In this document: positions 55,246 to 64,000 of the stretch, piece after piece | Layout of the letters: the number at the start of each line of letters is the position of its first letter | Position numbering within the stretch: position 1 is the stretch's first letter | From: Maratus speciosus | Taxonomy: Eukaryota > Arthropoda > Arachnida > Araneae > Salticidae | Reading direction: 5' to 3' | Length of the DNA: 64,000 nt | Assembly (NCBI GenBank): GCA_963932465.1 | Contig: OZ010788.1 | Coordinates: 201,068,559-201,132,558 of the forward strand | The notes under the pieces: model-generated | What the model was told of the DNA's origin: nothing | What the model saw: only the letters and a program-made list of their open reading frames with translations | Databases searched by the model: none | Position numbers and translations under genes: made by a program

Positions 55246-56140
55246 TAAAAAGAACACCCCTCTCCCCCCCCCCCTCCCCTCGACAAAACATTTACTGGAA
55301 AAGGCTAATGTGCAATCAGTGAAGATCAAAATTATTGAATTCAATACAATGGAAATAAAATTTAACAAATTTAACAAACAATTGGTGTGTGCATGTTTAC
55401 ATATTGTGGGATACTACTTGAATGCATAAATCCTTATTTACAAAAAAAGAAAAAGAAAAAAAAAGACTGTTTAAAATGAACATTTTGTGGCCTCAAATGG
55501 AAGCCAAAATACTACTCAGCACAGCTCTTCACTGCAAGAGGCGTTGTCTTAGCATCATCAATTGCGACCGTCTCTGGAGAGCCCATGCACCGCCGATATC
55601 TCCCACGCGGGGCACCTAACAATGTGATGGATGGACGGACTTGATTCCCACCTGACTCACAATCCAGGCATTCCTCATATGCTTATCAAACATTCAATAG
55701 AACACAACAGGGCTCCGGCTATAGTAATCGTCCGACGATAACTTGGTAGCTCTCGAATCTTCAGAGGATAGAGCATGCCCTGGGAATCGAGAGCATCATT
55801 TTTGTTCACATTTCAATGGAATCCGAAATTTTGTGGAGCTATTTTGATAAGAGACAAGCATGATATTTGGCGAGATATATTTAGATGCGTGGGAGACGAA
55901 GGGCGTTTATGTAAATCGAGCGCCAGTGATCTTTCAGAGACCATGCAAACAACATTTTCAAAAGGTCTGCTAAAAAGTTTCTGTACATATCGTAGATTGA
56001 TTTTTCAAAATACATAAATAATCGAATGAACAAATATTTGTTATTGGGAGGGAAAAGGGTAATACTGAATGTGTAATGCGTTACTTCGTCTCAGTTTGGT
56101 TTATTCGTACGTAATTTTCTATCTTTTTTTTTATGTTTTA
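55246..56140. other. Intergenic DNA with dispersed repeat fragment
   Basis: Contains the second copy (about 55530-55650) of the repeat at 26900-27050. The frame 55775-56017 is open but unrecognised. Nothing else supported. Confidence 0.45.
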
Positions 56141-56565
56141 TGTGCGTTCGTAATTATATGAATACGAGCACCTATAGTTGCCATCTTGTCCGTCCGTCTG
56201 TCTGTCCACATTTAACAGCTCAAAAACTACCTAATAGAATGGGTTGAAATTTAATATATATAATCGTTTCAGAATTTTGTCGAGTCATTTAAAATTTTAT
56301 GAAAATCGAATAAAACTTAAAAAGATATTAATTAAAGTTTTCTTCATTCTATTAAACCCTATCATACGTAATTAATTCAATGATATCCCATGATAGGTAA
56401 TGATTCTCGGTTGTCATGGTGATTACGTCATATTATTTCCATTTTGCTGAATTTAATATATATAAATGTAATAAATTTTGTATTCATGCATTTTTGCATA
56501 AGAGGACAACAGCTATTGCACCAAGATCTGAATATTAATAAAACTAAATGTATTACGAACACACC
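56141..56565 (+). mobile_element. Harbinger-like MITE, copy 2
   Basis: TGTGCGTTCGTA at the left and TACGAACACACC at the right; TTA on the left flank, TCA on the right. It matches copy 1 through nearly its whole length (CAAAAACTACCTAATAGAAT, TGATATCCCATGATAGGTAA). Confidence 0.8.
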
Positions 56566-56627
56566 TCATTTGCCATGTTTGATCTACCCTTACCGGCTTG
56601 TTTACTTTAAGCGTTATAACGCGTTTC

Positions 56628-56692
<65 letters not shown>

Positions 56693-56706
56693 TAACAATA
56701 ATAACA
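56628..56706 (+). repeat. AAT trinucleotide microsatellite
   Basis: About 21 AAT units followed by AACAAT variants. It creates a leucine-run frame on the minus strand that is not a gene. Confidence 0.95.
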
Positions 56707-57040
56707 TAAAATTTGCAGCAAAAATCTATTAAATGGGTCTGCAGCATAAAAATGGTAAATTACAAGAAATGTTGGGCTTTCATTTGTATTATCAATAGCC
56801 GATTTTTAAAAAATCTTCATACATAGAGCGATTTTTTTTTTTGAAAAATGTGTTTTTAGTTGTAAGTATGTTTACTACTATGGATTACGTTAGCATACTA
56901 TCAGGATGCGTAGAGGTGCTTATTTTTAATTACTGCTATTTCAGAATAGCAATCTTTGCCTTATTTATTTATATTTCTGAAAATTATTATTTGGAAATAG
57001 TGTAACCCAAAAATAAGCTCTTCAACTCATCCAGATTATG
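56707..57040. other. Intergenic DNA, no feature
   Basis: AT-rich, nothing supported. Confidence 0.45.
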
Positions 57041-57048
57041 CTTTATTT

Positions 57049-57706
57049 CATTGGCGCACCTACGGGGGAAGCTAAGGGGGCTGAAGCCCCTCCCAGACAC
57101 CGAGTCTAGACTAGATATTAATATAATATTATTTGTTTTAATATGTCCTTAAAAAATCGGAATTTTCGAAAAATATTGATTTTGTCAAGCAATTTTTTCT
57201 CTTTTATAAATTTATTATGAAATTCAAAATATTAGCATGTTTAAAATTTACTAATTAAAAATTTAAGAGTCCATGCAACCTCTTTCTCACTTTAACATTA
57301 ATAATATTTCTGATAATTTAATAATAAAACTTTAAAACATTTGATTGGAAACACATTTTTAAATTATCCAAATGCAGAAACACACCAAAAAATTGCAAAA
57401 TCAAAAATATACTTTAGCATAGTATTTCATTATTTAACATTTTAAAAAGAATTCAGAATTACCCTACCCCCCCCCCCCAAAAAAAAAAAAAAAAAAAAAA
57501 AAAACTTTCCTCAGCTTTCTCTGGCTTGTTACAACTCTACTCAAGCCGGCAGAAAAAATGTTAGTCAGGACCCCATCGGCACGGCCCATCGAATCAAATG
57601 AAAAAAAATTAGTCAGAGCCCGGCAGTGGGCTGAGCCAGATCTGGACACATGTAAACCTCGAAAATATGCTACCCCCTCCAAAATGTAATCCTGGATGCG
57701 CCACTG
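57049..57706. mobile_element. hAT-type non-autonomous element
   Basis: Ends CATTGGCGCACC and CAGTGGCGCATCC (minus strand). Flanks CTTTATTT (57041-57048) and CTTTATGG (57707-57714) agree at 6 of 8. Next to the left end, GGGGGCTGAAGCCCC is a short hairpin. Poly-C/poly-A near 57468-57504. The minus-strand frame 57464-57718 is the reading of the right end and is not a gene. Confidence 0.8.
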
Positions 57707-57937
57707 CTTTATGGTCACACTAAATCAATTCAAGTATTTCCCGTTAATTCTGAAGTTCGGTGAAGATAGATTTCTTACACACTTTTACTGAACTTGATTT
57801 AGTTCATGCATGTAAACATAGAATTTTGTAATCGATTTCGTAATTATAAGTATGACCACGCGGTTCAGAGTGTACTCAACTTTGTGTTTCATTTCTGTCA
57901 ATTATTAAGGTCTTCTGTCGATCTCTCTTACAAGAGC

Positions 57938-58700
57938 CAGGAACGAAACTGAGAGGGGGGGCAGAGGGGCCATGTGCCCCGGGCGCCAGAACGAAGGGGT
58001 GCCAAATGAAGATTTTGTTTGCCAATTTTTCTCATCTCTATGTTTATATAACACGGTATTGTTAAATTCATCCTGTCTGGGGTATGTCAAAGCATAGAAG
58101 AATCTAAGAAGGAAGGTCTCCTTACTGGACATACTCAGAATATTTTGAAAAAAAAATACCAATTAAACTACTTATATATGTAATAAAGGATCAGTCAAAT
58201 TTACCGGCGGAATTACAGTAGAAAATCTGTAAAAAAATAAAATACTTTCGAATATTTGGCACGAAAAGACGAAAGCGTCACGCGATTTGGCGAGCAGTAC
58301 TTTTCCTCGCCAAAAGAAAACGATTTTAATGCACCTGAAAATTGTTTGTTAATTGATTTTTACAATGCGTGTAAAAAGTATTTAATGAATTTAAACATAA
58401 ACAACGAGAGAGTTTAATAAATAATTTTTTTCGTATTACATATTTATGTTGCTTGTTATTTAATTCTATTACTTTAAAAACAATTTTATATATAAAAAGT
58501 ACTTTCATATATTTAAGCGTATTCCAAAATAAAAGAAAGATTCATTTACCAGATATTCATTTCAATATCAGAGAATTCGTCGTTTCCATAGCAGCAAAAT
58601 TAAATCGACAGTGCTCAGTTGGACTTAATTTTGAGATATTGAAACAATTTTAATTTATTTTAATTTGGTTTTAATTCATAAAATTTGATATTTAACTTTC

Positions 58701-58767
<67 letters not shown>

Positions 58768-59334
58768 CAAAACTATAGTTAAATCAAACTAAACCTGATA
58801 AAACTAAAGTTATTTACATAAAATTTATTTAAACAAGTTCAATATGAAGCATTTTTATCTTAAAGAGTATTCGACATAAGAAAGTATTTTTCGAAATTTC
58901 ATTTCATCGCCAGCCGATGATAAATCGCCAAATAAACGAAATTTTCATTATTTTTTTACGGACGTTCTATCGAGGTTCCGCCAAAAAAAAATTTATAATC
59001 ATATATATCCACATGAGAAGAACACTCTGTAATTTTTCAGATTTTTCTGAATATGCCGATATGGAGACCTTCCTTGTAAGTATGATGGGGTATAAGGATC
59101 CTGTATAAAGCGGAATTTTTTTCGATTCCATTTTCAAGATTTCAATGAATCAATATTTGGCAAAGCAGATTACGTAGTTCAGTATTACATATTTTATGAT
59201 TACATATTTTAAATTTTAAAATAAGTCGGCTATTAGAAAATTAGTAAAATTCTCTTTGTAAAAATATTTTGCGGAGGAGGGGAGCGCTAAAATCCATGTT
59301 TGCCCGGTTGCAAAAAAGGCTAGTTTCGGCCCTG
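57938..59334. mobile_element. hAT-type non-autonomous element, 1.4 kb
   Basis: Ends CAGGAACGAAACTGAGAGG and CAGGGCCGAAACTAGCC (minus strand). Octamer flanks ACAAGAGC (57930-57937) and ACAAGAAC (59335-59342), 7 of 8 identical. GC-rich subterminal parts (GGGCAGAGGGGCCATGTGCC at the left; GCCCGGTTGC at the right) enclose an AT-rich interior with a TA run. No transposase motif in any frame. Confidence 0.85.
58704..58765 (+). repeat. TA microsatellite
   Basis: About 31 TA units inside the hAT element. Confidence 0.95.
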
Positions 59335-59347
59335 ACAAGAACGATAA

Positions 59348-61259
59348 CACAGGCCTGCAAAATTGAAGTTTTTAAAAAATACAAGATAAGTTTTCGCGGA
59401 TTCTTATGTTATTTGATATGCTGATTTCGAAAATGACCTCCAATTTGTCCCATCACATCAGGATTTTTTGTAAATCGATATCGATATTTTTGCTAAAATT
59501 CTATTTGAAAAGGAATTCTCTCGAACAATTTTGCATCTACTATCTGGCAACAGTGGTTTTTATCCATGTAAATGTATGTAAAATAATTGATTCTCGGTGA
59601 GGCAAATTGATTTTTCAGTAATCAATTACTTTTTAATAGGTTTAAGTGGAGGAAAACAACTGTTGCCATATCGCACGAGCCGCCTCTGGTCGAGGATAAA
59701 ACAAAAAGTTCCCTAGAGTTTAAACTTTTTACATCAAAAGAGACAACTGATCAAGAGGAGCAAATATTATGTATGAGTACATGAAAGCTTCAAACAAATT
59801 TTAAACTTAGCAAAAAACAACACAAAACAAAAAAGTTTCTATTTAAATACGTACTCTTTTTCTATGAAACTTCTTTTTCATGTTCTTCTTTTATGTTCAA
59901 TCTCAGGCCTATCTCGTGTTGGTGTTAACATTCAACAGTAGACGGCGAGCATGATCTTATCCCATCTTTCTTTTGAACGCTCCATATCTTTGATGTCTTG
60001 ATGGAGCCTTTCACATTTTTCTTCGCTGACTGATCTTAAATTTGCGGGTGAAAAAGTGAACATGTGAATGAAGGAAATGTATTTTGACACTTATGGAGCA
60101 ACCCAACGCCTGAAATTTGTCCATCATATTCATTACAATTGGTTTATAGACAGGATTCTTGTAATTACACAGAAATTTGCTGTCGACATCTTTGAAGGCA
60201 ATGCAAGCTTCTTTTTCCTTTGTTGTCATACTAGTCGATTCTTTATCCTTCATAAGCTTGCGGATATTTGGGCCAACAAAGATTTCCTCTTTCAACTTGG
60301 CTTCGGATAAACCTAAAACTATTTGCAGTATTTGAAGCAATCGCAATCATTTGAAACAATACAATTTTTGGCTCAACTAAACTGTTTTGAATCACATTCT
60401 TAGTGCCTGGTTTAAGAATTTGTCTTTTCAGCCATTCTTTTTTGACCAAATGTTGAGCCTTATCACGGCTGTTCCACTCACAAATGAAACACAGATACTT
60501 TATGTATCCGCCTTGTTGACCAAGAAGCATGGAGGTAACTTTCAAATCACCGCAAACGGTCCAACCGATGTCGGCATATTTAATTTTGTTGAGGACGTAA
60601 TCCAGGTTTTAATAGCGTTCTTTTAAATGCACCGAGTATCCAATTGGTACAGATGCATACTGGGTTCCGTGATGAAGAAGGACAGCTTTAAGGCTCCTTT
60701 TCGATGAATGTATAAACAGCCTCAACTCATCTTTATCGTAGGTGATATTAAAATTGCTCATCAATCCGGGAACATCGAAACAATAGACCAGGTACTCCAT
60801 CTCCTCAAAGTACTACTTAACAAATTCTTCTTCTCGATTCCTGTACTAATAAAAAGCAGTTCCTTTGGCCAATAAGTTTCTATTATTTCAATCTGGAGCC
60901 CAACAAATCTGTTGCCTCTATCAAAAGGCTTAGATCTCTAGTCAGATCACTAGGTTCAACCTGAGAGATGGACAGAGGGGAATCGCTTCCAGAGGGATTA
61001 TATTCATTATCGGGGCCTTGAACCTCTGGATGTTCCTAGTCTGAAGACCATGAAAAGATGACTTTGCAATTCAATTGAAGGCAAAGGCACTGGCACATCA
61101 GGTCCACGATGGAATGCTCATAAAAATCCAACTAAAATTGAATTTTTCAAGAAAACGTGACGTGGTAGAAATTTTTCATTATTTGCTTTTTAATTAAACC
61201 AAAAAATACATAAAGATCAGCTATCAATTCCCTTGTATTTTTTTCATCGCAGGCCTGTG
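59348..61259 (-). mobile_element. TIR transposon with CACAGGCCTGC ends
   Basis: CACAGGCCTGCAAAATTGAA starts at 59348; the right end read on the minus strand from 61259 is CACAGGCCTGCGATGAAAA. Both continue into AAAAAATACAAG. It encloses the pseudogene at 59855-61140 on the minus strand, so the encoded protein is probably the transposase. CAC...GTG ends are compatible with the CACTA/Chapaev group, but I see no clear target duplication. Lies 5 bp right of the preceding hAT element's duplication. Confidence 0.7.
59855..61140 (-). pseudogene. Uncharacterised multicopy arthropod protein, probable transposase, broken
   Basis: Reading 5' to 3' on the minus strand: 61,140-60,900 gives a degraded N-terminal part (SQVEPSDLTRDLSLLIEATD); 60,609-60,800 gives YCFDVPGLM and ELRLFIHSSKRSLKAVLLHH; 60,243-60,545 gives KVTSMLLGQQGGYIKYLCFI then CEWNSRDKAQH and GTKNVIQNSLVEP; 60,011-60,346 gives LSEAKLKEEIFVGPNIRKLM and KFQALGCSISVKIHFLHSHV; 59,930-60,050, in another frame, gives LRSVSEEKCERLHQDIKDME. 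I recognise these blocks and their order from many uncharacterised arthropod proteins. At least four frame changes. C-x2-C (CFIC) followed by W and later H-x-H motifs are visible, but no catalytic assignment is made. Confidence 0.75.
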
Positions 61260-61490
61260 AATCAACGATTTGGAGTGCTGACACATGATAGCTAAAGATA
61301 CTTTTTCTTAGAATAAGTTACAGTGATCAAGAAAATAATTTAACTTTAATTATTAATATCTGAAGTCGACTCTATATATTTTTTAATTGTACAAGTTGTT
61401 TCAGAAGCCCCCAAATAAATGAAAATTCAATAATTCAAAAAGTATTGACAATAGAGAGTTGCGAGTTTCGCATAAATAGACAGAAACTTA

Positions 61491-61557
<67 letters not shown>

Positions 61558-62100
61558 TGTATAATCATCCATAGTTTCTTATTTTACATACTCGTTTCCT
61601 ATGTTTAGAACTTTATCAATTTTTTCATATATTTGTGATTTCAAATTTATTATATATATATGTATATATATATATAACCATTAATTAAACATTACCGACC
61701 ATCATCAAAAATCGCAATATTATGAATGATTGACAACACGCCACAAACCAACAATATAGAACTGTATGATATATATATATATATGTGTATTATCTATATG
61801 ATTTCTACCATGTAGTTATCTGATACCTATTTTAGGATTCCATTAATTTTTTTCATTCCTATCATTGCAAAGATTTATTTAATGTTATTTAATTTTCTAG
61901 TTATAATTTTATATGTATTTTCTTGTTGTCAGTGTATGATATTGTCCTATATATTCTCTATTTATTTTTGCTATTGCTTTACATAATTTATTCTGTAGAG
62001 ATAATCATTTTATATATATAAATCAATATGGTAGCAATAAATTTTCTTATTATTTTTTTTTTTTTTTTTTTTTTGCAATTATTGCATTTTCCAAACATAA
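61260..62100. other. AT-rich DNA with microsatellites
   Basis: AT run 61493-61530 and TATG run 61531-61562, further short TA runs near 61,655 and 61,770, and a T-run at 62,051-62,074. No gene. Confidence 0.6.
61493..61562 (+). repeat. AT then TATG microsatellite
   Basis: About 19 AT units pass into about 8 TATG units. Confidence 0.95.
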
Positions 62101-62107
62101 TTTTTAT

Positions 62108-62784
62108 ATGGCAGTTCTTAGTAAACATCTCGATCCTGGCAAGATACACTTAGCATCTCTGCAGCGTAGTGCCCGGTACAGGAACAATAATTGGGTTGTT
62201 CCTGGATCGTCATCCAGCGACCATTTATACTCTCCCCCTCGTCCTTTATTTTTTCGTAAATGTTATGATGCTCGGTGCAAGACATGTCCATACGCTTCTC
62301 AAACACAAATAGTCTCAGATCCTAATTATTCAAGTTTTTGTAAAGCATTTAATGTTATATATTGTATAAAATGCAACTTATGTAACATGAAATATATTGG
62401 TGAAACATCAGTTTCAATTCATAAACGTATCAATCATCATCGTTCAGACTCTAATAACAATCTACAGCTGAAATTCAACATTTTCATAAACATCAATTTA
62501 AAAATACGACAATTGAAATCCTTCAAATTCTAAAAAATAAATCAGAACGTCTTTATATGGAATCATCATATATGAAATATTACAACACAATTTATCCTTA
62601 TGGACTTAACAGTGAAGTATTTAACAGATCTGTCAAAGTCTGCACATCTATAAATAACAATATTGATTATTCTCCAATTTATCATACTCTTAATCATAAT
62701 TTAAATTGTAAAACAACACGTAACAAACGTGGAAAGGGTTCATCATCAGTTGTAGTTTCCAAAAATCTATCATTAAACAAATAA
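62108..62784 (+). pseudogene. Penelope-like element GIY-YIG endonuclease end
   Basis: C-terminal part of a Penelope-like polyprotein. 62108-62533 reads PPRPLFFRKCYDARCKTCPY (zinc-binding CxxC region), then VIYCIKCNLCNMKYIGETSV, where VIYCI and KYIGET are the GIY and YIG halves with the CxxC insert typical of the group, followed by INHHRSD (H-R catalytic region). A shift near 62,470 moves to the 62557-62784 frame: ERLYMESSYMKYYNTIYPYG with LN, the conserved E and T-P-GLN ending. The 5' reverse transcriptase is absent, so it is truncated and frameshifted. Confidence 0.85.
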
Positions 62785-63107
62785 ATGATCTTCAAAGTAA
62801 ATATTTAGTGAATTATAACTGGATGTTAATTCGAAAAAACATCTTTGCTATTAAAAAGAAACAGATTGTACAACATTTAAATGTATTTCTTAGTAAATCG
62901 TTCTCTAAACATTTCTCTGATATTTATTTTGATCTCATTATGACTAGGGTTAATCTTTTAAATATTAATTTACAAAAAAAAAAACAACATAAAATTCAAA
63001 ACATGAATACTCAAATGATAATTACTTTTTCAAATCACATATTTAATAAAATTAATATCAATTCTATAATTAATGATAAAAATAATGTTAAATAATGATA
63101 ATGATAA
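62785..63107 (+). pseudogene. Possible Penelope-like continuation
   Basis: The frame 62808-63095 (IRKNIFAIKKKQIVQHLNVF) is AT-rich with no diagnostic motif. It lies between the GIY-YIG tail and a segment like the pre-RT region, so it may be the N-terminal part of a second copy. Confidence 0.35.
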
Positions 63108-63302
63108 ATTAATAATCTTCATATATCAAAAACCTTTAAATATCCGAATACAATTGGTAGAAAGATTTTTAACTACAATACATTTTCAAAAAATACATCT
63201 GCTGCAAGTAATTTTCCGTGTAAATGCAATGACCCCACTCTAAAAAAGTCCTTCCGGCCAGTGCCGGGAGGAAGAGGTAGCTTTCATATTCCTTATTTTT
63301 AA
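63108..63302 (+). pseudogene. Penelope-like pre-RT segment, head-to-tail with the previous copy
   Basis: Reads KTFKYPNTIGRKIFNYNTFS then FPCKCNDPTL before diverging into SFRPVPGGRG and a stop. The IFNY...CKC motif is what I recall upstream of reverse transcriptase in GIY-YIG RT proteins. Its position after a GIY-YIG tail fits the tandem, partly overlapping copies typical of Penelope-like insertions. Moderate confidence; short. Confidence 0.45.
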
Positions 63303-63489
63303 AAAGCCAACTTATATTATTCAAACACACGAAGCTCAATTAAGTGGAAACCGAATGTAGGAGATTCAATACTAATTTTTATCAATACTAAATCATTATG
63401 AATGAGAATTTCGCGAAATTAGTCAGCTTTATCCAAGCTGCTTTTATTTAAAGTCACTTATATTTGGCTGCCAAATTCGGCGATTTCTT

Positions 63490-64000
63490 AAAGTACCTGC
63501 CATTTTAAGACAACATGGTAGATGAGGCTATCCAATGAACTTGGTCGAGACCTTAGTAATTGCTGTGCACATGCTCACTCATATCGGAATCGGTTGATAT
63601 ATACGAGTGCTATCGCAGGCAAAAAATCAGATTTTTCAAAATGTCACCCACTTTAGAAATTGAAACTGCTATAGCTGAGCCATATTTTAAGATAAAGACA
63701 AACAAAAAATGCTCCTGAATCCTTATATCAAGGTCAAATACTTAAGAAAGAAACCTTTTTCAATTTCTAATTTTTTTGCACCTCACTTTAAATATATATA
63801 TTTTTTTTTTAATTTAATGGCCGCCATTTTGAAACAAGATGGCTGATGAAGCTGGCCAGCGAACTTGGTCGAGATATTGATGTATACTATCCACATGCCT
63901 TCTTCCATCGAAATAGGCGAATAAGTGTGGTATCGCGTGACAAATACAAGATCGTTTCAAAGTGTTAGCCATGATAGAAATTCAAAATGCTATAATTCAA
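63490..64000 (+). repeat. Tandem repeat, unit about 345 bp, runs off the window
   Basis: Two units share CATTTTAAGACAACATGG / CATTTTGAAACAAGATGG, then GAACTTGGTCGAGA, CACATGC, ATCGGAAT/ATCGAAAT, GTGCTATCGC/GTGGTATCGC and TAGAAATT. The second unit is cut by the window end. Confidence 0.75.

Noticed and set aside
56513..56707. Leucine-run frame
   Set aside because: Translation of the AAT microsatellite.
60068..60626. Plus-strand frames 60068-60310 and 60387-60626
   Set aside because: Antisense to the clearly recognisable minus-strand pseudogene.

Overview
The window is eukaryotic, AT-rich, repeat-dense intergenic DNA. The transposon complement (Transib/RAG1-like, hAT, TTAA-inserting piggyBac-type, Harbinger-like, mariner-like, Jockey-type and RTE/CR1-like LINEs, a GIY-YIG Penelope-like element, a Ty3/Gypsy element and Helentron-like satellite-bearing elements) points to an arthropod. 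The Gypsy gag resembles gags I associate with spiders, so a chelicerate is my best guess (inference; low to moderate confidence). I see no intact host protein gene, no functional-looking tRNA or rRNA and no CRISPR. Nearly every long open frame is a decayed transposon gene or an accident of satellite or low-complexity DNA.

Layout. 0.3-1.3 kb: a Helentron-like element. 1.7-8.5 kb: an old satellite (unit about 280 bp) opened by several insertions that can be ordered: a hAT MITE (8-bp duplication), a TTAA element, and a second TTAA element that itself holds a dead Transib transposon with a RAG1-like transposase. 8.5-11.9 kb: dispersed and foldback repeats plus a TTAA element. 11.9-19.2 kb: three Helentron-like elements built round a ~150-bp satellite and a GTCC/GTCT microsatellite; two face each other and make a 4.6-kb imperfect palindrome. 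19.2-20.2 kb: a tRNA-derived SINE-like repeat, partly inverted. 21.4-21.9 kb: a LINE tail. 22.4-29.8 kb: nested TIR elements. 31.7-39.9 kb: an LTR retrotransposon with nearly identical LTRs, a 4-bp target duplication and a disabled interior (gag and protease frameshifted, reverse transcriptase absent, integrase zinc ligands lost, an RNase H tail after the integrase piece). 40.4-40.9 kb: three TTAA elements, one nested. 42.6-48.4 kb: two decayed Jockey-type LINEs on the minus strand, broken by MITEs. 49.0-50.7 kb: a TIR element holding another Helentron-like element with different terminal repeats. 51.8-56.6 kb: foldbacks, a mariner-like palindrome and Harbinger-like MITEs. 57.0-59.3 kb: two hAT elements. 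59.3-61.3 kb: a TIR element carrying a decayed member of an uncharacterised multicopy arthropod protein family, probably its transposase. 62.1-63.3 kb: Penelope-like fragments.

Nothing here works as a gene set; the content of interest is the insertion history and the terminal logic of the non-autonomous families. Element boundaries given with target duplications are firm. Family assignments rest on termini and on recognised protein motifs read by eye, without database search.
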